From Leptotrichia sp. HSP-536 (GTDB lineage Bacteria; Fusobacteriota; Fusobacteriia; Fusobacteriales; Leptotrichiaceae), in NCBI RefSeq assembly GCF_041199985.1, contig NZ_CP165647.1:1612001-1676000 (forward strand): a stretch of 64,000 bases of DNA, read 5' to 3'. The position numbers were made by a program, and so were the translations under genes. The notes below the pieces were generated by a model. It was not told the DNA's origin. It made no database searches and worked only from the letters and a program-made list of their open reading frames with translations. Positions 26,687 to 35,458 of this stretch are shown here, piece after piece (positions within the stretch are counted from its first letter, which is position 1; each line of letters opens with the position of its first letter).

Positions 26687-27751
26687 TTACTTTTTCTTAT
26701 TTATTTCTGTACGATTATCATTATTTTCTATTTCATTTCCATTTTTTAAGTCTTTATCGTCAAGTTCGATAACTTTCACTTTTTCAGTGCCATTTTTTGT
26801 TTCAAATTTTGCAGTTTTTTCTTTTTGATTTCCCATTTCTTTTTCAAATGCTCTTCTCGCACCAATTGTATCAATTTGGAATACTTGTGCAGGATTTTCA
26901 CTTAATTGTCTTTCAAGTTCATCTGTCTTTCTTTTTAATTCTTCTTTTTTTCTTTCGGTCTCAATTTGTCTAATACTTTTTATATTTTTATTATAAAAAA
27001 CATCTCTTAGATTCTCCCGTTTCTCCATAAGTTGATTAAATTCAGTCAATTCCTTGCCTTCCAGCAATATTTTTTCATTATTTGGATAACGTGAAAGAAC
27101 TTTTGTAAAACCATCATTAAATTTTATAATCATATACTGATAATTTTTGTCAAAAAATAATATTTTATTTTTATTATTTTTAAAATATTTTTCCTCAATA
27201 TCTAGATAAACATTTCCTTTTTTTTCTTCTATCCAGGCTCTCTGATTATTTTCACTCCAGACATTAGTTTCTGGATCAAAATAACTTTTTACAAGTTTGT
27301 AGCCATTCTGTTCCTGTATAAAGTCATACTGTACATTTTCCAGCTTAGTTTCTGAAATATCTTCTGTTTTTATCAAATACCAAGTTCCATAACTTTTTCC
27401 AATTTGAAATTTTATTAGCGGATTAAATTTTTCATCAATTTTTCTAATAAATCGTTCAAGCTTATTTAGTTTTTCGTTTTTTTTCTTAATTTCATTTTCT
27501 TTTTCATCTTTAATCTGATCTAGATAAATTAAATCTCCTTCTTTTTTATACGTGTCCTCTATATCTTCTTCATAATCATTGATATCATCTTTATTAATAA
27601 TAATATCAATTTTTAATGCATCATCCCCAACTCTTCTTGTATTAAAGGGATTTTTGCTGCCTTCAGAAAATACTGACAACGAGAACATGCCAAAACAGGC
27701 TACAATATACAATTTTAGTTTCCCATATTGATTGAATTTTTCTTTATTCAA
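26687..27751 (-). CDS. Exported hypothetical protein with coiled coils
   Basis: About 354 aa. The start is probably TTG at 27751, seven bases after AAGGTG; a GTG at 27760 is the alternative. A hydrophobic segment (LYIVACFGMFSLSVFS) suggests export. The mature part has two charged helical stretches (residues about 75-105 and 255-290) and a strongly hydrophilic C-terminus. No family recognised. Nothing clear is seen in the 425 bases between this gene and the glycosylase (27761-28185), which are plain AT-rich DNA. Confidence 0.55.
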   Translation of the reverse strand: MNKEKFNQYGKLKLYIVACFGMFSLSVFSEGSKNPFNTRRVGDDALKIDIIINKDDINDYEEDIEDTYKKEGDLIYLDQIKDEKENEIKKKNEKLNKLERFIRKIDEKFNPLIKFQIGKSYGTWYLIKTEDISETKLENVQYDFIQEQNGYKLVKSYFDPETNVWSENNQRAWIEEKKGNVYLDIEEKYFKNNKNKILFFDKNYQYMIIKFNDGFTKVLSRYPNNEKILLEGKELTEFNQLMEKRENLRDVFYNKNIKSIRQIETERKKEELKRKTDELERQLSENPAQVFQIDTIGARRAFEKEMGNQKEKTAKFETKNGTEKVKVIELDDKDLKNGNEIENNDNRTEINKKK

Positions 27752-28185
27752 AACGTTCACCTTTTATCTCTTAAATTTTTTTCAAATTTATTCTCAATTT
27801 TTAAGTTAATTCAAGCATATTTCAGCTTTCACTAATTATATCACACATTTTTTAAATTGCAAATCAAATCTTTTTTTGATAACTTTAAACTTTTTTAAAA
27901 TCAAAAAACAAATATTTTTTAATTTTTCTTGTATATTTATAATATAAACTAAAAGAAAAGTTACTACTAAAAAAACAATTTAAATTTAGAAAGTATTTGA
28001 TTACTATAAAAAAATTTATCTTACTTTTAACAATGTCATGCAACACATATAATTTAGAATGAGTAATGGCAGTAGTTTAATTATAATAAAGTCTATTTTA
28101 ATTCTGCTCACTTATCTTTAATTTGAAACATTTTTTTTATTTTGATAGTAAAAAATTGAAAAATTTTAGCAAAGTTAACATAATT

Positions 28186-28869
28186 TTATTTCCAGCAATT
28201 ATTATCGTATTCTGATTTCTTCATTTTGGAAACATATTTATTTCCATTCACAAAATATCGAAGTTTCTTATCCGTCCACACACCTTTATTTGGAATTCCT
28301 ATTCTTGATGAAGTTTCTATCTTTTTAGAAATTTTGCTATTCTCAAAATCAATATAAATCACATTTTCTTTCATCATTTGAATATTATAGCCTAATTTGC
28401 ATGATTTCATTCCCAAATTTTTCTCAATTTCATAGATCTTACTCATATTAAACCCATCACTAATCCCCATAGCTTTTGTCAATTTTCCTGGTCCATTGCT
28501 TACTAGAACACCTTCTTTCCCTCTATTTTCTATCATTCTTTCAACATTAATTACAGGTTCGATTCCTCTAATTAGCACTGCCTGCGGATTACCTTTTTCA
28601 CAACTGACGATATTTAGCATTTTATGAGTGTGCATTGTATAGATATAAACTGTTCCTGCTTCTCCGAATAAAGCCTCAATTTTAGGTGTTCTTTTCCCCT
28701 CAAAACTATGACAGGCTTTATCTTCAGTTCCTAAATACGCTTCCGTTTCCACAATATAGCCTCCTAGTATTTTCCCATCTTTTTTAATTAATATCAATTT
28801 CCCAAGTAATTTTTTTGCAAGTAAAATTGTATCTTGCTTAAAAAATTCTTTTATTTTTTGTATTTGCAT
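28186..28869 (-). CDS. DNA-3-methyladenine glycosylase (AAG/MPG family)
   Basis: Removes alkylated purines in base-excision repair. 227 aa with AAG-family blocks in order: ARKLLGKL-like LLAKKLLGKLILIK, GYIVETEAYLGTEDKACHSFEGKRTPK (the catalytic Glu is in VETEAY), YIYTMHTHKMLNIV, QAVLIRG, GPGKLTKAMGI, and RIGI near the C-terminus. ATG at 28869 is preferred because GGAG lies nine bases upstream, within the first codons that an ATG at 28884 would add. Monocistronic. Confidence 0.93.
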   Translation of the reverse strand: MQIQKIKEFFKQDTILLAKKLLGKLILIKKDGKILGGYIVETEAYLGTEDKACHSFEGKRTPKIEALFGEAGTVYIYTMHTHKMLNIVSCEKGNPQAVLIRGIEPVINVERMIENRGKEGVLVSNGPGKLTKAMGISDGFNMSKIYEIEKNLGMKSCKLGYNIQMMKENVIYIDFENSKISKKIETSSRIGIPNKGVWTDKKLRYFVNGNKYVSKMKKSEYDNNCWK

Positions 28870-29086
28870 TTCAAATTTCTCCATTTTATACTTTTATTTT
28901 TACTCAATAACATTTTATAATATTTTATTTTTGGCATATTGTCAAGTCAAGTATAACAAAAAATTTATATTCATAAAAATCTTTTGTAGTTATTTGGTAT
29001 GCTTTATATAAAACTGAATTTAATAAATAATATATGTTTTTTTAATCATTAATTGTATAAAAATTTTAATTATTTTATTTCATCTA

Positions 29087-29114
29087 TTGACATTTAATTT
29101 TTTCAAGGTACAAT
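29087..29114 (+). promoter_or_regulatory. Promoter of hpf
   Basis: TTGACA (29087-29092), 16-bp spacer, TACAAT (29109-29114); about 30-nt leader to the ATG. Confidence 0.7.
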
Positions 29115-29147
29115 ATTATTGACATAGATGAAAGGATGTGGTGATTT

Positions 29148-29468
29148 ATGAAAATCATTATTAGCGGAAAACAACTTAAAATTACAGATGCAATTAAAAA
29201 CTATACTGAAGAAAAAATAAGCAGAATTTCTAAGTATTCGGATGCTATCACAGAAATCGATGTTGTTCTGACAGTCGAAGATACAAAATCTGAAGGTCCA
29301 GTTCACAAAGCTGACGGATTAGTTTTTGCAAGTGGTACAAAAATAAAAATAGAAGCTGAAAATAAAGACTTATACGCAGCAATTGATGACTTATCTGACA
29401 GATTGGAAAGACAAGTTAGAAAATATAAAGAAAGACAAAAGGATCATAATAAAAAAGGTACTCGTTAA
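29148..29468 (+). CDS. hpf: Ribosome hibernation-promoting factor (short form)
   Basis: 106 aa of the HPF/YfiA (RaiA) family. It begins MKIIISGKQLKITDAIKNYTEEKI, quoted in parts as ISGKQLKIT and IKNYTEEKI, and has the characteristic beta-alpha-beta fold with DLYAAIDDLSDRLERQVRKYKER at the C-terminus. Without the extra C-terminal domain of the long form it should promote or stabilise inactive ribosomes but not self-dimerise them. It is a single-gene unit with its own promoter and a shared bidirectional terminator. Confidence 0.93.
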   Translation: MKIIISGKQLKITDAIKNYTEEKISRISKYSDAITEIDVVLTVEDTKSEGPVHKADGLVFASGTKIKIEAENKDLYAAIDDLSDRLERQVRKYKERQKDHNKKGTR

Positions 29469-29533
29469 TTATAAATCCTTATAAAGTAAATTTTAAAATA
29501 AATATTTTAAAAGTAAAAGAAGTTTAATATATA

Positions 29534-29580
29534 AAAAAAGACTATTTTGGAACTAATAAGTTTTAGAATTAGTCTTTTTT
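29534..29580. terminator. Bidirectional terminator between hpf and NUDIX gene
   Basis: AAAAAAGACTA (29534-29544) pairs with TAGTCTTTTTT (29570-29580), with an inner AACT/AGTT stem. T runs occur on both strands, so it can serve the two convergent genes. Confidence 0.8.
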
Positions 29581-29587
29581 ATATTTT

Positions 29588-30238
29588 TTAATCAAAAATC
29601 ACTTTCCAATTTCCTCTATTCTCATTTGCCTCAAAACACATCTGTATCTGCTCAACTGTAGTTTTATTAGTCGCAAGTTCTGGCAATTCATTAATTCCAA
29701 AATATCTGCTGTCAATCGTTTCTATATTCTTTTCAAATTTCCCGCTAACATATTCACACAATACAAAAATTTTTGTTATACCATAAGGAATTGTTTTCCC
29801 TTGATTTTTTGTTACATCCAGCAAGGCTACAATCATTTCTGCAATAGCTTCAATCCCAGCTTCCTCCTTAACTTCCTTCAACACATTTTCCTTAACCGAA
29901 AGGTGAACATCTGCCCAGCCTCCTGGCAATGCCCATTTCCTATTACTTTCCTGAATCAATAAAATCTTATTATTTTCAAAAATCGCAGCTCTCGTATCAA
30001 TTTTAGGCGTCTGATACCCAACTTCATTGCAAAACAGATTTTTTACCTTTTCCACTGAAATATCAGTTTTATGAGCCACCATTTCCGCCGAAATCTCCCT
30101 TATTCTCTCAAATCGCTCAATATCAAACTTATCCTTCCCATAAGCTAGTCCCGCCTGAGCCAGACTTTGCAATTCGATCGCCCAATTTAGCCATCTCTCT
30201 TCTTCCTGTTTTTTCTCTAATTTTTCTTTATCCTTCAT
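29588..30238 (-). CDS. NUDIX hydrolase with N-terminal NUDIX_N domain
   Basis: 216 aa. The N-terminal helical domain (LNWAIELQSLAQAGLAYGKDKFD) is that of the YjhB-like subgroup, often ADP-ribose or related nucleotide-sugar pyrophosphatases. The NUDIX box GGWADVHLSVKENVLKEVKEEAG keeps the Mg-binding E-x-x-E-E core (given here as LKEVKEEAG) with the subgroup's variations in its first half. Substrate is not decided. ATG at 30238 has AAAGG upstream. Transcribed with the small membrane-protein gene 25 bases before it. Confidence 0.88.
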   Translation of the reverse strand: MKDKEKLEKKQEEERWLNWAIELQSLAQAGLAYGKDKFDIERFERIREISAEMVAHKTDISVEKVKNLFCNEVGYQTPKIDTRAAIFENNKILLIQESNRKWALPGGWADVHLSVKENVLKEVKEEAGIEAIAEMIVALLDVTKNQGKTIPYGITKIFVLCEYVSGKFEKNIETIDSRYFGINELPELATNKTTVEQIQMCFEANENRGNWKVIFD

Positions 30239-30262
30239 CAAGCATCATCCTTTATTTAATCT

Positions 30263-30664
30263 CTACTCTTCAACTTCCACTTTTATTACTTCTCTCATAA
30301 ACAACGAATACAAAAATAATATCAAAAATATAATGCTAAAACTTGTTCTCCAAATTGATGGTTTTGACAAAATAAAATTATTTATTATTAGCTGCATCAT
30401 TAACATCATTATCGGCAAACTAACATCAATCCTTACAGAAACCTTTGCCTCCTTCCCCACCACCTTAATTTTCTTCACAATCTTTTTAAGTCCAGTCCTA
30501 AATATCGCAATCTCATGCTCCCCTTTTGAAACCTTAATTTCCAAATATTTTTTCCTAAACTCTATCGGATTCCCACCATCTATTTTTACTCTGTAACCAG
30601 TTGTTCCGTTTTTATCAGCATTTTTTTCTTTTATGTTTAGGTTGTTTATTATTAATTTTGGCAT
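30263..30664 (-). CDS. Small membrane protein of unknown function
   Basis: 133 aa. The N-terminal 75 residues form a soluble beta-rich domain (YRVKIDGGNPIEFRKKYLEIKVSKG) resembling PEGA-like domains. Two membrane helices follow (LPIMMLMMQLIINNFIL and FSIIFLILFLYSLFM). No named family could be assigned. Good RBS (GAGGAAG), same strand and probably same transcript as the NUDIX gene. Confidence 0.6.
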   Translation of the reverse strand: MPKLIINNLNIKEKNADKNGTTGYRVKIDGGNPIEFRKKYLEIKVSKGEHEIAIFRTGLKKIVKKIKVVGKEAKVSVRIDVSLPIMMLMMQLIINNFILSKPSIWRTSFSIIFLILFLYSLFMREVIKVEVEE

Positions 30665-30694
30665 TTATTCACTTCCTCATTAAATTATTCGTAA

Positions 30695-30737
30695 AACTTG
30701 CTCAATAATTTCAACTTTCTTTATTACAAAGCAAGTT
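30695..30737 (-). terminator. Possible terminator after restriction-modification locus
   Basis: On the minus strand AACTTGCT (30737-30730) pairs with AGCAAGTT (30702-30695), followed by TTTACG only. Large loop and short T run make it weak. Confidence 0.35.
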
Positions 30738-30749
30738 CTAGTATTTTGA

Positions 30750-31874
30750 TTATTTATTTGATACTACTTTTTTTGTCGCTTTAATTTTTTTATCAGTATA
30801 CAAAACAACATCTTTTATAATCTCTTTTTGAATTGCAGAAATTAATGTTTCCATAAATTCAAAATTAATTTCATTATTTTTTATAGGCAAATATATTTCC
30901 TGATTTTCGATAATACTTATACTAAAACTTGAACTCCCCCAAGCAAATGTACTAAAAGATTTCGACATTGCACTTACAAAAAAATGGGAATTTAATTTAT
31001 TAAACTCTTTGTATTTAGACTTTATAATTTTTATTTTATCTCCTGTAAAATACGATTTTTCTTGATAAAACATTGTTGCAGTATCTTGACCAAATGAAAT
31101 TGTATTTCCTTCATTCAAGAATTCTTCATCTTCTTTTAGATAACCACGAATTCCATTATTCAATGCTGTTCTAACAACATAAGGATGTCCTTCTTCTAAA
31201 ATATTAACTTTATTTGCATCAAATCTTTTTTTATAAGAATTTACTTCAAATAAATCTCCTATTTTAAACTTTTTCCATTTAACTTCATTTTCTCTAAAAA
31301 TTTCCAAAAATTTCTCCTCTTCAGAGGTTAGGACATAGTCTGATAATCCTGTAGTTACTAAGTAAGCCTCCAGCTCGGATATTTGACGAGCCTCCAGCTC
31401 GGATATAAAGCTCGTCATGAACTCAAAATCAATTGAGCCGTCATTTTTGACAGGCAATTTTACTTCTTCATTTTTAAATACCTTTTCAAAATTTCTTACT
31501 AAACTTGATTGAAAAATTTTAGATTTTTTATTTAATACTGTGATAAAATAATTAGCTAATCTACTATTCAATGAAAAACCAATAGGTATAGCTCTCTTAG
31601 TAAATTGTCCAGCGTAAAAATCTTTATCCATATAGAAAAATCGCATTGCTATCATTCCAACTGCTAAACAATTTCCCTTTAACTTATGTTCTTCATCTAA
31701 ATAATGTACATTTCCTAAAATTCCATTATTGAAAACTGTTCTTGTGAAATAAGGATATTCTCCATTTTCAGAAAATACAAAACTATTTTTATTTAATTGT
31801 AAATTAGACTTAATTCTAAATAAATCTCCTAATTTAAACTTTTCCCACTTAACTTCTTCTAATTCCCTAGCCAA
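30750..31874 (-). CDS. BcgI/type I-like DNA specificity (S) subunit
   Basis: 374 aa with two target-recognition domains in tandem, each beginning with a VKW(E/K)KFK(L/I)GDLF segment (residues about 8 and 203) and containing related YPYFTRTVFNNGI/HPYVVRTALNNGI motifs. Each domain reads one half of a bipartite DNA site. Between them the sequence ISELEARQISELEAYL is an eight-residue tandem repeat in the spacer helix. It follows the restriction/methylation subunit by eight bases and probably starts at TTG 31874, without an obvious RBS, so translation may be coupled. Intact. Confidence 0.85.
   Translation of the reverse strand: MARELEEVKWEKFKLGDLFRIKSNLQLNKNSFVFSENGEYPYFTRTVFNNGILGNVHYLDEEHKLKGNCLAVGMIAMRFFYMDKDFYAGQFTKRAIPIGFSLNSRLANYFITVLNKKSKIFQSSLVRNFEKVFKNEEVKLPVKNDGSIDFEFMTSFISELEARQISELEAYLVTTGLSDYVLTSEEEKFLEIFRENEVKWKKFKIGDLFEVNSYKKRFDANKVNILEEGHPYVVRTALNNGIRGYLKEDEEFLNEGNTISFGQDTATMFYQEKSYFTGDKIKIIKSKYKEFNKLNSHFFVSAMSKSFSTFAWGSSSFSISIIENQEIYLPIKNNEINFEFMETLISAIQKEIIKDVVLYTDKKIKATKKVVSNK
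31366..31406 (-). repeat. 24-bp-period tandem repeat in spacer of S subunit
   Basis: The 17-base block GCCTCCAGCTCGGATAT occurs at 31366-31382 and again at 31390-31406, giving two 24-bp units that encode ISELEARQ and ISELEAYL. It is more GC-rich than its surroundings. Confidence 0.85.
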
Positions 31875-31882
31875 GTGGGCAT

Positions 31883-32845
31883 CTATTTTCCCAGTTCATC
31901 ATCTTCTTTATTTTCTTTTTTCAAAAGATTTGATACTTCCCAAGCTAAATAATCTCGAACCGTCTTTTTAAAATCTTCCAATGTCGGTTTTGTGTCTATT
32001 GGAGCTGATTTGTTCCAATCTGTACCACTTTCTGGATCAATAGTGTCTTCGTAGTATTCTTTTTCTGTAAAAATATTTAATTTTGATTTTCCAAAACGAA
32101 CTAAATTTATTAGTTCTTCATATCTGCCTTTTGCGTTATTTGTGTCTTTTAAGTTATTTTTTGCTTTTTTACGGTTTGTTCTAGTGTAACCGTCATCACT
32201 AAAGTCTATAAATTTTACCATCTCATCTTTTTCATGTCGTTCTCCAACTTTAAAAACGTAAATATTAGTTTGAACGCTTGATTTTCCAATGAATAAATCA
32301 ATTGGCATTTTTATACTTGCTAGCAATGTATTATTTTTTAGTATTCTTTTATTTATTTCTTTTGCTTTTCCACTTCCTGCTGAATTTTGAATAATAATCG
32401 CAGCATATCCTTTATTCATCATGTTTAATGCTTTCTCAACAAAAATCATGCCATTTCCTTCTGCTGAATACGGTGGATTTAAAACAAATGCTGTTGCAGG
32501 AAATTTTTCATCTTTTTTTATAAATCCATATTCTCCATCAAAATCTGTTAATGAATTTTTATTTAAAATATTAGAACTTCCGTCTCCCATCATAATCATA
32601 TTCAGAATAGCAAGCATATAAATGCTCGGTAGCAATTCCAGTCCTAAAAGTTGCTCAGATTTTATTTTTCTTTCCTTTTCGTATATTTCTTCAGGTGAAT
32701 TAAGCGTATTTTTAGTATCGTTTATCATTTCATTCATTAGCGTATTTTTAGTATCGTTTATCATTTCATTCATTGCAGCAATTAAAAGACCCGCAGAGCC
32801 TGTTGCAAAGTCCCACACATACGAATCTTTTATTAACTCTTGCAA
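31883..32845 (-). pseudogene. Methyltransferase part of split BcgI-like RM subunit
   Basis: C-terminal fragment of the restriction/methylation protein. It carries the N6-adenine methyltransferase motifs: SAM-binding DFATGSAGLL (motif I) and catalytic NPPY (motif IV), followed by the HsdM-like C-terminal region (IKMPIDLFIGKSSVQTNIYVF). It directly continues the protein encoded at 32766-33962, but in another frame. It includes a perfect 12-residue duplication (MNEMINDTKNTL twice). An independent start would be TTG at 32845 with no convincing RBS, so it is probably not made alone. Confidence 0.8.
32703..32774 (-). repeat. Perfect 36-bp tandem duplication in methyltransferase
   Basis: Units 32703-32738 and 32739-32774 are identical. 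The length is a multiple of three, so it inserts 12 residues just after motif I without changing frame. Confidence 0.9.
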
Positions 32846-33962
32846 GTTTTACAAGTAAATTTGCAACATAAGCTGGTGTAAGTACAACATCATTAAGTTT
32901 ATCCTGTGTAAATCCAAGCCACGAATACATTTCATTAAATAATTTTCCTGTAAAATCAGTTGTAAGCCCTATTTTATAGTAAATTCCCAAATCATCCACT
33001 ATTTTTGAAAATACTCTTTTTAACTGTGTTTCTCCACTTTCTATTTTATTTAAATTTTCAGATAAAATCGTATTTTCTAAAGTTCTAATTATTAAGTTTT
33101 GATTTTCTCTTGGCAAATTTTTCTCTTCTAAAAAAGCCCTTACTCTTGTCATTAAAATATCTCCATCAGTTCCACCTTTCATTGGAGATGATTTTAAGTC
33201 TTGTTTTTCTAACACTGGTACTTTTCCTGGAATACCAATTGTCGCAATAATTGAAACCGCAACAAGATACACTCTGTCATTTTCCCCAAGACCTTTTTCA
33301 TTTTGATAAATATCATTATTTAATTTTGTAAGACTGCTGTCAATTTCTCTTTCTCTTTGTTCTTTTATTTTATCCAATTCTTCCTGTGGTAATTGCAAAG
33401 TTTTAACATCATGTATAAATTCGTCAAAATGTTCTTTACTTAAAAAAGAAAAATCATCATATTCCTTTACTTTCTGTCCAACTCCAAAATTGGATTCTGA
33501 AACATAATAAACTCCTATTGAATGTTTTATTTCACCTTTGCTGTCTTTATACCCCGTCATTCCAATAGAAATTATATCTTTATAATTTGTATGATGAAGT
33601 AATGCATTTGCATAGTGAACAGCTCCGTTTACAGCATACGAATTTATATTTTTCAAATTGGGTTCATTATTACTTTTTATATTTTCCACATTTCCATTTT
33701 TATCCAGTTTTTCTAATTTATCTTTGTAACCTTTATATTCAACTAATATTGGATAATTATTTAATTCTTTATCTTGTAGCAATAACTTAACATCTGGACG
33801 ATTTGTACCTTTTCCACCACTTTTTGAAAAGTATTCTTGCAATGCTTTATCAATTTCATCATTTAACTTTTCCTGTTCCAGTTTATAATCAAGATTATAA
33901 GATTTTAGCCACGAATTTGCTAAATCTGCTATATTAGGTTCTATACTTTGTGCTTTTGCCAT
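32766..33962 (-). pseudogene. Nuclease/N-terminal part of split BcgI-like RM subunit
   Basis: 398-aa reading frame. Residues about 45-80 contain a PD-(D/E)xK-type nuclease signature (RPD ... VEYKG), then a helical HsdM-like N-terminal domain ending LTPAYVANLLVKLARVNK, the usual lead-in to methyltransferase motif I. After this the frame reads a meaningless cysteine-rich tail and stops, while motif I continues in the next frame. Removing one A from the A4 tract at 32828-32831 joins both parts into one protein of about 692 aa. BcgI-type enzymes fuse cleavage and methylation in one subunit and use a separate specificity subunit, as here. Confidence 0.8.
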
Positions 33963-34027
33963 TAGTTATTAACTTCTCCTTCTTTATGTTTTCCCTCAAT
34001 CGTATATCCCCTAATCTATTTTTTCAA

Positions 34028-35209
34028 TTAATCCTCCAAAATTTCCTTCGCAAAACTCCCCTCTTTCTCTGTCCCCAACAAAATCTCTTCCACAGTTGCC
34101 GCAATATCAGCAAAAGTTTTTCTTGTTCCAATATTTACATTCTTCTTAACATTTTTACCACAAATCATAATAGGTATATATTCTCTCGTATGGTCTGTTC
34201 CTTTGTATGTAGGATCGTTTCCGTGATCAGCTGTGATAATCAGAATTTCATCATCTTTCAAGTTTTTCTCAATTTCAGGTAGCCAGTTATCAAATTCGAT
34301 TAGAGCCTTCACATATCCTTCGACATTTCTTCTATGCCCATAAACTGCATCAAAGTCAACTAAATTTGTAAAAATTAGTCCTTTTGTATTTTCCTTCAAT
34401 GCAGCTATTGTTTTCTTAATTCCATCCAAATTATCCTGATTAGCTTTTCTGTTATCTGTAATTCCTTTTCCATTAAACAAGTCGCTCGTTTTTCCAATTC
34501 CAACTACATCAAGTCCAGCTTTTTCTAATCTTTCAAGCATGCTTTCTTTTGGAGGATCAATTGAAAAGTCGTGTCTATTTGCAGTTCTCTTAAATTCTCC
34601 AACTTTCTTACCAACATAAGGTCTTGCAATTACTCTTGCCACAGGTGATTTTTCGTTACAAATTTCAAGTGCAATTTCACATGCTTTGTAAAGTTCTTCC
34701 AATGGTATAATTTCTTCATTTGCAGCAACTTGGAATACAGGATCTGCTGAACCATAAACTATCCAATTCCCAGTTTTTATTTGTTCTTCTCCATATTGGT
34801 CAATTGCGACAGTCCCTGAAATTGGTTTATTTAACATAACTTTTCTTCCAGTTTTTTTTTCAAATTCTTTTATAACCTCATCTGAAAATCCATTTTGGTA
34901 ATTTGGAAATGGTCTTTCCAATGGTACACCAGCAATTTCCCAGTGTCCAGTTGTGGAATCTTTTCCATGTGATACTTCAATAGCTCTTCCATATGCCCCT
35001 TCTGCACTTTTAACAGCAGGTGTTCCTTCAATCTCAGTAATATTTCCAAGACCCAATTTACCCATATTGGGTAAACTCATTCCACCATAAGCTTTTGCCA
35101 TATTTCCTAAAGTATTTGACCCACAGTCATCAAATAAATTTGCATCAGGCAATTCCCCTGCCCCAACACTGTCTAGTACAATTAATGTAATTCTTTCTAT
35201 TTTTTTCAT
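34028..35209 (-). CDS. deoB: Phosphopentomutase
   Basis: Interconverts (deoxy)ribose 1- and 5-phosphates in nucleoside catabolism. 393 aa, typical. Metal-site motifs of the alkaline-phosphatase superfamily: VLDSVGAGELPDA at the N-terminus, HGKDSTTGHWE near residue 90, and ITADHGNDPTYKGTDHTREY near residue 325. Its product feeds DeoC, encoded about 5 kb away on the same strand. Monocistronic; 35210-35458 upstream holds only AT-rich spacer. Confidence 0.97.
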   Translation of the reverse strand: MKKIERITLIVLDSVGAGELPDANLFDDCGSNTLGNMAKAYGGMSLPNMGKLGLGNITEIEGTPAVKSAEGAYGRAIEVSHGKDSTTGHWEIAGVPLERPFPNYQNGFSDEVIKEFEKKTGRKVMLNKPISGTVAIDQYGEEQIKTGNWIVYGSADPVFQVAANEEIIPLEELYKACEIALEICNEKSPVARVIARPYVGKKVGEFKRTANRHDFSIDPPKESMLERLEKAGLDVVGIGKTSDLFNGKGITDNRKANQDNLDGIKKTIAALKENTKGLIFTNLVDFDAVYGHRRNVEGYVKALIEFDNWLPEIEKNLKDDEILIITADHGNDPTYKGTDHTREYIPIMICGKNVKKNVNIGTRKTFADIAATVEEILLGTEKEGSFAKEILED

Positions 35210-35458
35210 TTTTTTATTTTCCTTTCTTTTTTATTTACTAGTATTATACCTTTTATGTTTTTTGAAGGCAAATAAATTACCTGTTTTTTTTATTCATCAG
35301 AGCCGTAAACAATCATTAATAAACATTCTTTATATTATCTTACTTTACTCAAAAACACAATATTCATATAAAATTTATTCAAAATATTTCATAATATTAG
35401 AACAATCTTTTTTATTGTATTATTTAAATCAGTATTTTTAATGTTATTAGTAAATTGT

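Noticed and set aside
31366..31406. CRISPR-like repeat
   Set aside because: Only two units of 24 bp, in frame inside a coding region; no array structure anywhere in the window.
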